This document shows, piece by piece, positions 1-6,008 of a stretch of DNA of 6,850 nt. A program made the translations under genes and the position numbers. Each line of letters begins with the position of its first letter. Position 1 is the stretch's first letter. Below the pieces are notes generated by a model. That model was not told where the DNA came from, did no database searches, and was given only the letters and a program-made list of their open reading frames with translations. This stretch comes from Oscillospiraceae bacterium (GTDB lineage: Bacteria > Bacillota > Clostridia > Oscillospirales > Oscillospiraceae), in the NCBI GenBank assembly GCA_021199595.1, contig JAJQHT010000057.1, positions 1-6,850 on the forward strand, read 5' to 3'.

Positions 1-914
1 GCGCTACCGGGAGCAACCAACTGACCGTCACCTTCACCCAGACCGGCGAGATTGCCGCCGCTGACGGAGATATTCTGGAGCCTGACAGCCAGTCCTATTC
101 CACGAGCTACGAGGAGAACGTCAACCTGCTGGTAGAGAACTTTACCCTGCATACCATGACTCTGTCCAACGGAACCACAATGATGTATAGCCTGTATCTG
201 CCGGAGAATTATAACGAGGACACGGCGTATCCCCTCGTGCTGTTCATGCCGGACGCCACCGGCGAGGGCAGTGACGAATATCTGGCCCTGACGGAGAGTC
301 TGGGCGGCGTCATATGGACGACGGAGGAATGGCAAAACGAGCATGAGACAATTGTGCTTGTTCCTCAGTATGAAAACGCCAACACGAGCGACCCCGCCTA
401 CACCATGGAGCTGCTGTCCGCCATCGTGGACGCCTACAGCGTGGATACCACACGGGAATATCTTGTGGGACAGTCCTCCGGCACCATACGCTCTATTAAG
501 CTGCTGATTGACTATCCTGACGAATTTGCGGGAGCCTTGCTCGTTGCCGGGCAGACGGATTCCGCCTACACCGACCAGATGGCAGAGCTGGCGACGGCAA
601 ATATCTGGATGATATGCTCAGAGGGTGACGCCAGAGCCTATCCCGGCATGACGGAAATCACAGAGGCAGTGGAAGGCGCGGGTACGGAGGTAACAATCGC
701 CCAGTGGTCCGCCATGCTTTCCGATGAGGAGCAGGAGGCTCTGGCCGCAGAGCAGGCCGCGGCAGGAACGTCTATCAACTGGACAATCTTCGACGCAGAG
801 ACAGTTATGCGGGACGATGTGACCCCCTCCGACGCCACAGAACATATGAACACCTGGCGGGTCGCATATGACCTGGACACCATTCGGGAATGGCTGTTCG
901 AGCAAACCACCTGA
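1..914 (+). CDS. Secreted-type alpha/beta-hydrolase esterase/peptidase with Ig-like N-terminus (5' truncated)
   Basis: The reading frame is open from base 3 to the TGA at 912-914, giving 303 residues; the true start lies before the window, so the ATG at 156 is internal. The first ~50 residues read as the end of an Ig-like beta domain (NQLTVTFTQTGEI), as in the N-terminal domain of EstA-type esterases. The rest is an alpha/beta hydrolase like the COG4099 predicted peptidase / PHB-depolymerase-like esterase group. It has a YLPENY-x-YPLVLFMPDA entry strand, a nucleophile elbow GQSSG with Ser158 (474-476), a likely acid Asp209 in SEGDARAYPG, and a likely catalytic His281 in the closing block EHMNTW...REWLFEQ. 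Homologues usually have GQSMGG at the elbow, so GQSSGT is a mild variant. Such enzymes are normally exported and cleave esters, for example on polysaccharides; the substrate cannot be read from sequence. The gene is convergent with gtrA and shares its terminator. Family call fairly sure; exact activity unknown. Confidence 0.85.
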   Translation, partial: ATGSNQLTVTFTQTGEIAAADGDILEPDSQSYSTSYEENVNLLVENFTLHTMTLSNGTTMMYSLYLPENYNEDTAYPLVLFMPDATGEGSDEYLALTESLGGVIWTTEEWQNEHETIVLVPQYENANTSDPAYTMELLSAIVDAYSVDTTREYLVGQSSGTIRSIKLLIDYPDEFAGALLVAGQTDSAYTDQMAELATANIWMICSEGDARAYPGMTEITEAVEGAGTEVTIAQWSAMLSDEEQEALAAEQAAAGTSINWTIFDAETVMRDDVTPSDATEHMNTWRVAYDLDTIREWLFEQTT

Positions 915-919
915 CCCCA

Positions 920-963
920 AAATCAAACCGGCCCGCGTCGTTCGGGCCGGTTTGATTTATTTT
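920..963. terminator. Bidirectional Rho-independent terminator between convergent genes
   Basis: A perfect 16-bp inverted repeat, arms 920-935 and 943-958 with a 7-nt loop (936-942), starts 6 bases after the esterase stop codon. On the plus strand the right arm runs into a T-rich tract (TTTGATTTATTTT), which makes a strong intrinsic terminator for the esterase. On the minus strand the gtrA stop codon (957-959) overlaps the base of the stem, so the same hairpin can also end the SDR-gtrA transcript, although its U-tract on that side is weaker (four A's in the DNA, then CCCC). Confidence 0.92.
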
Positions 964-1373
964 CCATTCGTGTTGATGGAATCCCGGAACACCACGAACC
1001 GGTCGAACAAAAACTCCGTGACGAAGTTCGTCACCATGGTTCCAGCCAGGACGAGATATTCCATCCAGCCCAGAGTCTCCGTCAGATAGTTTCCCACGAC
1101 TGTGGAAATGGGGGTGAACACGCAGTAGTAGCCCAAAACCTTCAGCATGGCCACCGGCACGTTGGCGGCGGATTTGAAGGTGAACCGGCGGTTCAGGGTA
1201 AAATTCCACAACACGGACAGCGTCAGGGCGATAAGATAGGAGGGCCAATAGGGAAAGCCGGTCAGCTCGTTTAAAAGGGCGAAGCTGACGGCCTGAATGA
1301 TGCCCGCCGAGCAGGAGAACAGGGTAAATTTTACCCCCTGCAAAATATTTTCCTTTTTAGACAGCTTTGCCAT
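957..1373 (-). CDS. GtrA-family small membrane protein
   Basis: This 138-residue protein matches the usual length and layout of the GtrA family (PF04138), whose members are four-helix membrane proteins proposed to move lipid-linked sugars or take part in cell-surface polysaccharide synthesis. Hydrophobic segments lie at roughly residues 13-35, 43-60, 76-97 and 104-122. The family hallmark NFTLNRRFTF (residues 57-66) follows helix 2, and a second copy of the pattern, FLFDRFVVF (121-129), follows helix 4, as expected from the internal twofold repeat. The N-terminus is basic (AKLSKKEN). The ATG at 1373 is supported by AAGGAGG five bases upstream. It lies 10 bases after the SDR gene and is very likely co-transcribed and translationally coupled with it. 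Which glycan or lipid is involved cannot be told; no glycosyltransferase lies beside it in this window. Confidence 0.9.
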   Translation of the reverse strand: MAKLSKKENILQGVKFTLFSCSAGIIQAVSFALLNELTGFPYWPSYLIALTLSVLWNFTLNRRFTFKSAANVPVAMLKVLGYYCVFTPISTVVGNYLTETLGWMEYLVLAGTMVTNFVTEFLFDRFVVFRDSINTNGK

Positions 1374-1378
1374 GTTCT

Positions 1379-1385
1379 CCTCCTT
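1379..1385 (-). promoter_or_regulatory. Shine-Dalgarno of gtrA overlapping the SDR stop codon
   Basis: Read on the minus strand, TAAGGAGGAGAACATG contains the SDR stop (TAA, 1386-1384), a full AAGGAGG ribosome-binding site, and the gtrA ATG five bases later. Ribosomes finishing the SDR therefore end on the gtrA binding site, a classic arrangement for translational coupling. It also fixes the gtrA start. Confidence 0.9.
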
Positions 1386-2175
1386 ATCCCGCGTAGAGCA
1401 GCCCCACCAGCCGGTTGAAAAGCCCCGCCGGCATAAGCTTTGAAAGCACCTTCACCAGTCCATAGAAAAAGCCCAGGCTGTAAAGGGGCTTGACCCGCTT
1501 TTTCAGACACAGTTTGGCCACACAGGCCCCCACCTTCGCCGGGGCCATGCCCGTCTCCTCATCATGCTCCATTTTCGCCACGGAGCGGCCTATCCGCCCG
1601 CCATAAATGTCGTCCCCCTGGTGGAGCTTGTCCCGCGCGGCGGTGAAGCCAGTGGCGATGTCTCCCGGCATGAGGACGCACACGGTGATGCCAAAGGGCC
1701 GTATCTCATTGGCCAGGGCCATGGTGTAGCTGTGTATCGCCGCCTTAGAGGCGGAGTAATACGCCTGGAAGGGGATGGGAACGATGCCCGCGATGGAGCC
1801 GATGTTCACAATGCGGCCCCCTCCCTGGCGGCGCATATAGGGCATGACGGCGTCGCAGAACCGGGTCATGCCGAAAAAGTTCACATCGAACAGATGCCGC
1901 CCCGCCGGGCCGCCGTTAAACTCTGCCGCGCCAGAGATGCCCATGCCCACGTCGTTCACCAAAATGTCGATGCGGCCCTGCTCCTGATATACCCGCTCCA
2001 CGGCGGCCTGAACGGCCTCGTTCTCCGTCACGTCCGCCTGGATATGGAAAACCCCCGGCTCCTCAAAGGGCCTGCGGCTCACAGCATAGACCACGCACCC
2101 GGCCTCCCGCAAGGCCCGAACAGTCTCCAGCCCAATCCCGGAGCTGCCCCCCGTCACAATCGCCACCATCGCCAT
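1384..2175 (-). CDS. Short-chain dehydrogenase/reductase (classical SDR)
   Basis: A 263-residue NAD(P)-dependent oxidoreductase of the classical SDR family. Visible motifs are the nucleotide-binding TGGSSGIG (residues 8-15), an acidic DVT (48-50), the structural Asn99 (VNFFG), catalytic Ser127 (NIGSIAG), catalytic Tyr140 and Lys144 (YSASK), and the PGDIATGF loop (170-177) that closes on the cofactor. The usual NNAG motif reads NDVG (74-77), which is odd for a classical SDR. After residue 175 the tail is long and basic-hydrophobic (LCLKKRVKPLYSLGFFYGL), hinting at membrane association, as in SDRs acting on lipidic or sterol-like substrates; this is inference. ATG 2175 is chosen because GGGGG, pairing with CCUCC through one wobble, lies 7 bases upstream; an ATG two codons inside is less well spaced. 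It is first in an operon with gtrA, driven by the consensus promoter at 2225-2253. Family certain; substrate unknown. Confidence 0.93.
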   Translation of the reverse strand: MAMVAIVTGGSSGIGLETVRALREAGCVVYAVSRRPFEEPGVFHIQADVTENEAVQAAVERVYQEQGRIDILVNDVGMGISGAAEFNGGPAGRHLFDVNFFGMTRFCDAVMPYMRRQGGGRIVNIGSIAGIVPIPFQAYYSASKAAIHSYTMALANEIRPFGITVCVLMPGDIATGFTAARDKLHQGDDIYGGRIGRSVAKMEHDEETGMAPAKVGACVAKLCLKKRVKPLYSLGFFYGLVKVLSKLMPAGLFNRLVGLLYAG

Positions 2176-2224
2176 ATATCCGCCCCCGCCTTTTCATATA
2201 AATTTTTTTATGTATTTTTTCTCC

Positions 2225-2253
2225 ATTATAAAAGACGGCCCCCCATCTGTCAA
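2225..2253 (-). promoter_or_regulatory. Perfect consensus sigma-A promoter for the SDR-gtrA operon
   Basis: On the minus strand TTGACA (2253-2248) is followed by exactly 17 bases and then TATAAT (2230-2225): both hexamers match the consensus at all 12 positions with optimal spacing. Transcription should begin near A2218, giving a leader of about 43 bases that is very A/T-rich before the GGCGGGGGCGG ribosome-binding region. The -35 hexamer is precisely the loop of the hairpin described separately, and the spacer contains one hairpin arm. Such a promoter should be strong and constitutive unless the hairpin or a bound protein limits it. Confidence 0.85.
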
Positions 2254-2267
2254 GATGGGAGGTCGCC
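2231..2267 (-). terminator. Hairpin terminator after the CHAT lipoprotein gene
   Basis: Arms 2254-2267 and 2234-2247 can form a 14-position stem containing one A/C mismatch and two G-T wobble positions, closed by a 6-base loop (2248-2253). On the minus strand the stem is followed by TTTTATAAT, a short U-tract, 31 bases after the lipoprotein stop codon. On the plus strand the other side has a run of six T (2271-2276), so the element can act in both directions. It lies in the only sizeable intergenic gap of the window (2176-2298) and overlaps the next operon's promoter. Confidence 0.75.
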
Positions 2268-2298
2268 TCATTTTTTGCGAGACATCTCAGGGCTGTAT

Positions 2299-5200
2299 TC
2301 ATTGCAGTCCCATTTGACTGAATACTGAAATCAAATCATCCTGACAGGTCTCGAAAGCTTCCAGACTGGAAACCTGGGCATAAAATTCTGTCAGCCCGTC
2401 GGAAACATATCCCGCATATTCGCTCATGCTGATCGCCGCCCCGTTCAGGGTATACGTTGGGCTGTCATCAGGAAAATCAGCTTCCAGCGTATAGACCTTT
2501 GTGAAGCTCCCATCCGTCAGGCAATAAATATCAATGTGGGCAAATCTGTTTTCAGAATATCCATCGTAAAGATAATATACGCCGTCCTCATTCTTATAGG
2601 CAATCGCATTGTAATACGACTCCCCCGGGAAGCTGGCTCCGCTATAAAGCAGAACCGGGGTATCGCCGTCCAGCCCCCACACGTCTCCGTGAACCTCTGT
2701 CAGGCCGGTAGACGCATCGCTCGTCTCTCCATAGCCAATCAACAGCTCATAGACAGAGTCCCCGTCAAAGTCAATAGGCTGCACCAGGCACAGGCCCGTG
2801 AGCATATAGGTCTCCCCCGTCTGGGCCTCCTGGTTCTGGTAGTATACGTTATAGCCAATGGCGCCGTAGGTCTCCTCGTATTGCCGCACAACGCTGGCAT
2901 AGGCGGTCAATTCAGTTGTAACAGGGGATATGCCTGTGTCAAACCGTCCTATGGCATATACATACTTGTAGTACATACAATAATAAATATACTCATCCGT
3001 CACAGACAAAATAAAAGCATCATCGTCTACAATATCATACACTCCAACAGCGTTTCCTCCATTTCTATCTTTTTCGTATAATGTACCACTTTCAATATAA
3101 TATGTTTTTTCACCGTATATTTTTGCCTTGCTGTATATTCCGTTACTAAATTCGTCTAACGCACCTGACACAGACTCGGCATTGGCCCCATTTATATCCA
3201 TTTTATAGTAACCGGATCCTGACTCATAATACAGCCAATCACCGTCACAATAACACAGTGCCAGCCAATTAACCCCGCCAAAATCATACGGGCCGCTCTC
3301 TGCTAATTGTTCCTTTGAAGATAAATCCGAAAGCTCCACTTTATAAATAGCGTCTTTCCACCACTCATAGCCGAGATCCTCATCCCAATAATACTCATAT
3401 CCCTCATAATAAAGGACATTATCAACAATGAAGGCCGTAGCATATCCTGCTACATCATCTACGATCAACTCATCATTCTCGCCATTCAAATCACAAGAAT
3501 ATATCCAGCAGCACGCACCTTCCCCAGCATACCCCTCCAATAAATAATAGATTCTATCTCCATAAAAACAGAATTCTGTAACAAGGGTATCATCCGATCC
3601 CTTATCCACCAACACATCTGGCAATCCTTCATGCTGTTTCTTTCCAGAGACGAAAGATTCGTATCCCTCCGGAACATACACTGTATCATCATAAATCGCA
3701 AATGTTGAGAACTGAACTGATTCGTTTTGGGGTACAGCTTCCGCATATTCCAGCGAAATGGCAGTGTACCTGTGGTCAGTTATCTCCACATCAACGCTTT
3801 CGCTGACCCGCTCTCCATCCAAATACAGCGTCATGGTGTAATCCCCCGGCTCAATCTTGTTATTATAGAAGACGCCATTTTCATCAGGCTTCGCTTCGTC
3901 GGCTATTTCCCCGTCCTCTGTCATCAGCCGAACCGTCACGGACGACAGAATATCTTCCTTATCCGATTCTGACACATCGTCCGAAAAGGTGATCTCCCCC
4001 TCCACGCCGGCATACAGGGTATAATTCTCACTGTTGGTGTCTGAACGCAGGGTCAAAATGGGAACTGTTTCACATGAATGTAGAGAGACCAGAGAGTACT
4101 GATAATAACCTTCCACCATTTCGTATACATTTTGTGACTCATCCATATTATCCAAAATCAGTTCTGAATATGATGGTTCGTTGCAGTTGTACCCAATCGC
4201 ACTCTGGGCCAATTCAAATGCCTCTTCTACCGTATGATACAGGCTGTCTTCGCCCTCTCCGTCCATATAACGAAGCGTAAAATACGTTACCATATAAGAA
4301 TACCACATATTGACATTATCGCTATATGTAATAACAGCCTCAGCGCCCCTGGATAAAAAGGCCGACACCAAACTGCTGTCCTTGCCGCTTTGGCACGCAT
4401 TCACTATCACCAATGCTCCGTCCATAGCCGGAAAGAACTCACTGACAAACCGCGGCGTTATTGCAAAATACCCACCGTCATATATCGTCAAATTTTTTTG
4501 AAGAAGCAAATCCATATAATAGAGCAAATTGACATTCGTCACAGTCTCACCTGTACACAAAACGGAACCAAGCTCGGAAACGTAGCAGCCATGCGTCAAG
4601 ATAATGAACAAATCGTCCACATTCAGGTTCAAAAAGCTTTCCACGCTGTTTTCGTCATCCCAGAAGCTGCTGATGCTGACGTTTCCCCACTCATCCAATA
4701 TCTCAGCAAGTCCGTTATCCATATAAGGCAAAAAGTCTGGTAAACAGAAATCAAACGGGAACAGCAATGACGTTTCCAGATCCGAGGCGTTGGACAGCGT
4801 TCCTTCTTCCGGTACGCTCAAGACGCAGGTCAGCATACTGGCATATTCCATGTATATAGCATTGTCCTCCAGGCTGTAATAGGTAATCGTCCCTTCGTCC
4901 AGAAGCTGCTGCGCGTATTCCTCCAGCGCGCCCAAGAGATTTGCTGCTTCCTCCTCGGAGGCAACATACCCGTCCTCTCCCGTATACTGCTCATATATCT
5001 CGTCAACCGACTCCATACTATCCATATACTGCTCGATTTCCTCGTCCGTGATCTGTGCCTCCTCGGAATCCGAATCGACCCACCCGGCATACAGAACCAG
5101 ATCCTCGGTTACTTCGCTCTTAAAATCATAAGGCTCTGTGCAATCCTCGTCCAAATACCAGCCGCTAAAAACATATCCCTCCCTCGTCGGATAGGACGGA

Positions 5201-5418
5201 CAGGAGGACTGAGTCCCAGTGGAAACTGTCTGTGCCTCCGGCGCATATGCCACATCCGTATCGTCAGAATTGCAGTCAAACGTCACCACACAGGAATCGG
5301 CCTTCCCTCTCATTTGGCATCCGGCTGCTATTCCCGCAATGACTATAAACAGCATTGCAATGACTGCTGCAATCCCCCAGTGTTTCCGTCCCGTTCGGTT
5401 CTTGTCTGATCTTTCCAC
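2299..5418 (-). CDS. Surface lipoprotein with InlB repeat, CHAT/caspase-like protease domain, beta-propeller repeats and calcium-loop C-terminus
   Basis: The start is taken as GTG 5418 (1039 residues), because GGAGG lies 8 bases upstream and a signal peptide follows at once; a longer reading back to 5727 would merely read the mocA-like gene out of frame. Basic n-region (1-14), hydrophobic core (15-33) and IAAGC with Cys34 indicate a type II (lipoprotein) signal, so the protein should be anchored outside the membrane. Domains: InlB-like repeat (43-113, with GYVFSGWYLDEDC); acidic helical linker (118-175); CHAT/caspase-like domain (~262-410) with THG (His276) and NACQSG (Cys342) followed by SRGAEAVIT; Ig/regulatory-like module (~465-555); six [DG]xxxYY-type repeats typical of DUF5050-like beta-propellers (~570-828); and a C-terminal module (~843-1039) with DFDGDSVYE. 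The His-Cys dyad suggests a cysteine protease; target unknown. It starts 35 bases after the mocA-like gene and ends at a hairpin. It has 22 cysteines, is strongly acidic and has an AT-rich centre. I know of no named family with this exact architecture. Confidence 0.85.
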   Translation of the reverse strand: MERSDKNRTGRKHWGIAAVIAMLFIVIAGIAAGCQMRGKADSCVVTFDCNSDDTDVAYAPEAQTVSTGTQSSCPSYPTREGYVFSGWYLDEDCTEPYDFKSEVTEDLVLYAGWVDSDSEEAQITDEEIEQYMDSMESVDEIYEQYTGEDGYVASEEEAANLLGALEEYAQQLLDEGTITYYSLEDNAIYMEYASMLTCVLSVPEEGTLSNASDLETSLLFPFDFCLPDFLPYMDNGLAEILDEWGNVSISSFWDDENSVESFLNLNVDDLFIILTHGCYVSELGSVLCTGETVTNVNLLYYMDLLLQKNLTIYDGGYFAITPRFVSEFFPAMDGALVIVNACQSGKDSSLVSAFLSRGAEAVITYSDNVNMWYSYMVTYFTLRYMDGEGEDSLYHTVEEAFELAQSAIGYNCNEPSYSELILDNMDESQNVYEMVEGYYQYSLVSLHSCETVPILTLRSDTNSENYTLYAGVEGEITFSDDVSESDKEDILSSVTVRLMTEDGEIADEAKPDENGVFYNNKIEPGDYTMTLYLDGERVSESVDVEITDHRYTAISLEYAEAVPQNESVQFSTFAIYDDTVYVPEGYESFVSGKKQHEGLPDVLVDKGSDDTLVTEFCFYGDRIYYLLEGYAGEGACCWIYSCDLNGENDELIVDDVAGYATAFIVDNVLYYEGYEYYWDEDLGYEWWKDAIYKVELSDLSSKEQLAESGPYDFGGVNWLALCYCDGDWLYYESGSGYYKMDINGANAESVSGALDEFSNGIYSKAKIYGEKTYYIESGTLYEKDRNGGNAVGVYDIVDDDAFILSVTDEYIYYCMYYKYVYAIGRFDTGISPVTTELTAYASVVRQYEETYGAIGYNVYYQNQEAQTGETYMLTGLCLVQPIDFDGDSVYELLIGYGETSDASTGLTEVHGDVWGLDGDTPVLLYSGASFPGESYYNAIAYKNEDGVYYLYDGYSENRFAHIDIYCLTDGSFTKVYTLEADFPDDSPTYTLNGAAISMSEYAGYVSDGLTEFYAQVSSLEAFETCQDDLISVFSQMGLQ
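2935..3711 (-). repeat. Tyr-rich beta-propeller-type repeats within the lipoprotein (residues ~570-828)
   Basis: Six diverged copies begin at about residues 577 (DDTVYVPEG), 620 (GDRIYYLLEG), 666 (DNVLYYEG), 726 (GDWLYYESG), 769 (GEKTYYIESG) and 808 (DEYIYYCMYY), spaced 39-61 residues apart. Three are followed by a D-x-NGxN turn: DLNGEN 643, DINGAN 741, DRNGGN 784. This is the pattern of DUF5050-like propeller blades. By my count about 35 of 260 residues (571-830) are tyrosine. The repeat region coincides with the most AT-rich DNA in the window. Confidence 0.7.
4189..4635 (-). other. CHAT/caspase-fold protease domain of the lipoprotein (residues ~262-410)
   Basis: The block DDLFIILTHGCY places His276 (4591-4593) at the end of a hydrophobic strand. 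ALVIVNACQSG places Cys342 (4393-4395) at the end of another, 66 residues later. Next come AFLSRGAEAVITYSDNV and an amphipathic ending VEEAFELAQ. This order (strand-HG, strand-xACxxG, GAxxVI, final helix with AxxLAQ-like ending) is that of CHAT domains in the caspase/separase clan CD. Clostripain (C11) and gingipain (C25) are relatives but usually have different residues after the Cys. Both catalytic residues are present, so activity is plausible. Confidence 0.75.
5080..5292 (-). other. InlB B-repeat-like (Listeria-Bacteroides) module of the lipoprotein (residues ~43-113)
   Basis: CVVTFDCNSDD, then PTREGYVFSGWYLDEDC, then DLVLYAGW is the recognisable skeleton of the PF09479 family (VTFDxN...GYxFxGWYxD...TLYAxW). 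It is a small beta-grasp-type extracellular module of surface proteins and adhesins in Firmicutes and Bacteroidetes. It follows the lipidated Cys34 almost directly, so it would sit next to the membrane or cell wall. Confidence 0.85.
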
Positions 5419-5426
5419 TTGATTTT

Positions 5427-5431
5427 CCTCC
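5427..5431 (-). promoter_or_regulatory. Shine-Dalgarno deciding the GTG start of the CHAT lipoprotein
   Basis: GGAGG on the minus strand lies 8 bases before GTG 5418. No in-frame ATG suits a signal peptide: the first internal one (codon 22) lies inside the hydrophobic core. This site therefore settles the start in favour of GTG. Confidence 0.85.
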
Positions 5432-5453
5432 AGTCTATCTTCTTGTTTATATT

Positions 5454-6008
5454 CTAGCCGTTTGGCCTTCTGTCCAAATCCTCCAATTCCCTTACACTTT
5501 GCGCCTGGACATACCGCACGGCGCCGGGGTGGCGGGCTATGACGGTTTTGCCGCCCTGGTCGGGTTCCAGGGCGGCAAGCTCCGGGAAATATGTTTTGTG
5601 GAACAGGCAGGGGTTTCCCGGCCGCGCGCCCCAGGCCAGGACGTATATCCCCTCCGGCGCGGCGCGGAACGCCTCGGTGAGCCGCTCCACGCTTTGCCGG
5701 GTCAGCCAAGGCTGGTCGCAGACGCAAAAAAGCGCGCCTGTCGTATTCTCCGGCAGGGCCTGCAAGCCCAGGCGGATGGTCAGGGCAATGTCGTCCCGCT
5801 CGTCGGTGTTTTCCACCACGGTGATATTTTCATGCTGCCGGGCCAGGGCCTCCACCCGGCTGTCCCCCGTCACCACAAAGACCGGCATATCCGGGGGCAG
5901 GGCGCGAAAGGCCCACTCCGCCATGGGAACGCCCTCCACCTCATACAGCAGCTTATCCGGCCCGAAGCGCTTGCCCCGGCCAGAGGCCAGCAAAACGGCG
6001 GCAATCAC
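5454..6008 (-). CDS. MocA-like molybdopterin nucleotidyltransferase (NTP_transf_3)
   Basis: A 184-residue protein of normal length for the MobA/MocA nucleotidyltransferase family (PF12804), which joins a nucleotide to molybdopterin to complete the molybdenum cofactor. The N-terminal nucleotide-binding loop reads LASGRGKRFGPDKLL (residues 7-21), nearer the MocA pattern (LAAGxSxRxGxxKLL) than MobA (LAGGxSxRMGxDK). The metal-binding Asp98 lies in CDQP (97-100). GNPxLF (131-136), DQGGK (150-154) and the C-terminal ELEDLD (174-179) also fit MocA, which makes the cytosine dinucleotide form for xanthine-dehydrogenase-type enzymes. It starts at GTG 6008, overlapping the threonine synthase stop as GTGA, with AAGG 7 bases upstream, so translation should be coupled. 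No molybdoenzyme lies in the window; it may be upstream. Alternatives are a MobA-type guanylyltransferase or a sugar-phosphate nucleotidyltransferase. Confidence 0.85.
   Translation of the reverse strand: MIAAVLLASGRGKRFGPDKLLYEVEGVPMAEWAFRALPPDMPVFVVTGDSRVEALARQHENITVVENTDERDDIALTIRLGLQALPENTTGALFCVCDQPWLTRQSVERLTEAFRAAPEGIYVLAWGARPGNPCLFHKTYFPELAALEPDQGGKTVIARHPGAVRYVQAQSVRELEDLDRRPNG

Noticed and set aside
2180..2302. Invertible promoter (phase-variation switch) at the consensus promoter
   Set aside because: The only inverted repeats are the hairpin arms separated by 6 bases, too close for a typical inverton, and no recombinase gene is in the window.
2063..2302. Small minus-strand open frame of 79 codons covering the SDR leader
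   Set aside because: It overlaps the start of the SDR in another frame, crosses the terminator and promoter, and has no convincing ribosome-binding site.
1564..2328. Long plus-strand open frame (254 codons) opposite the SDR gene
   Set aside because: It is antisense to a clear SDR with intact motifs, its translation is rich in Arg/His/Pro/Ala without recognisable domains, and it runs through the promoter/hairpin region.
5419..5480. Possible promoter just before the lipoprotein gene (TATAAA near 5450 with a TTGGAC-like box upstream)
   Set aside because: The spacing is about 20 bases and the -35 match is poor; a 35-base gap after the mocA-like gene fits read-through in one operon equally well.
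5419..5727. N-terminal extension of the large lipoprotein beyond GTG 5418
   Set aside because: This part reads the mocA-like gene in another frame, is Arg/Pro/Gly-rich, and would bury the signal peptide more than 100 residues inside the protein.
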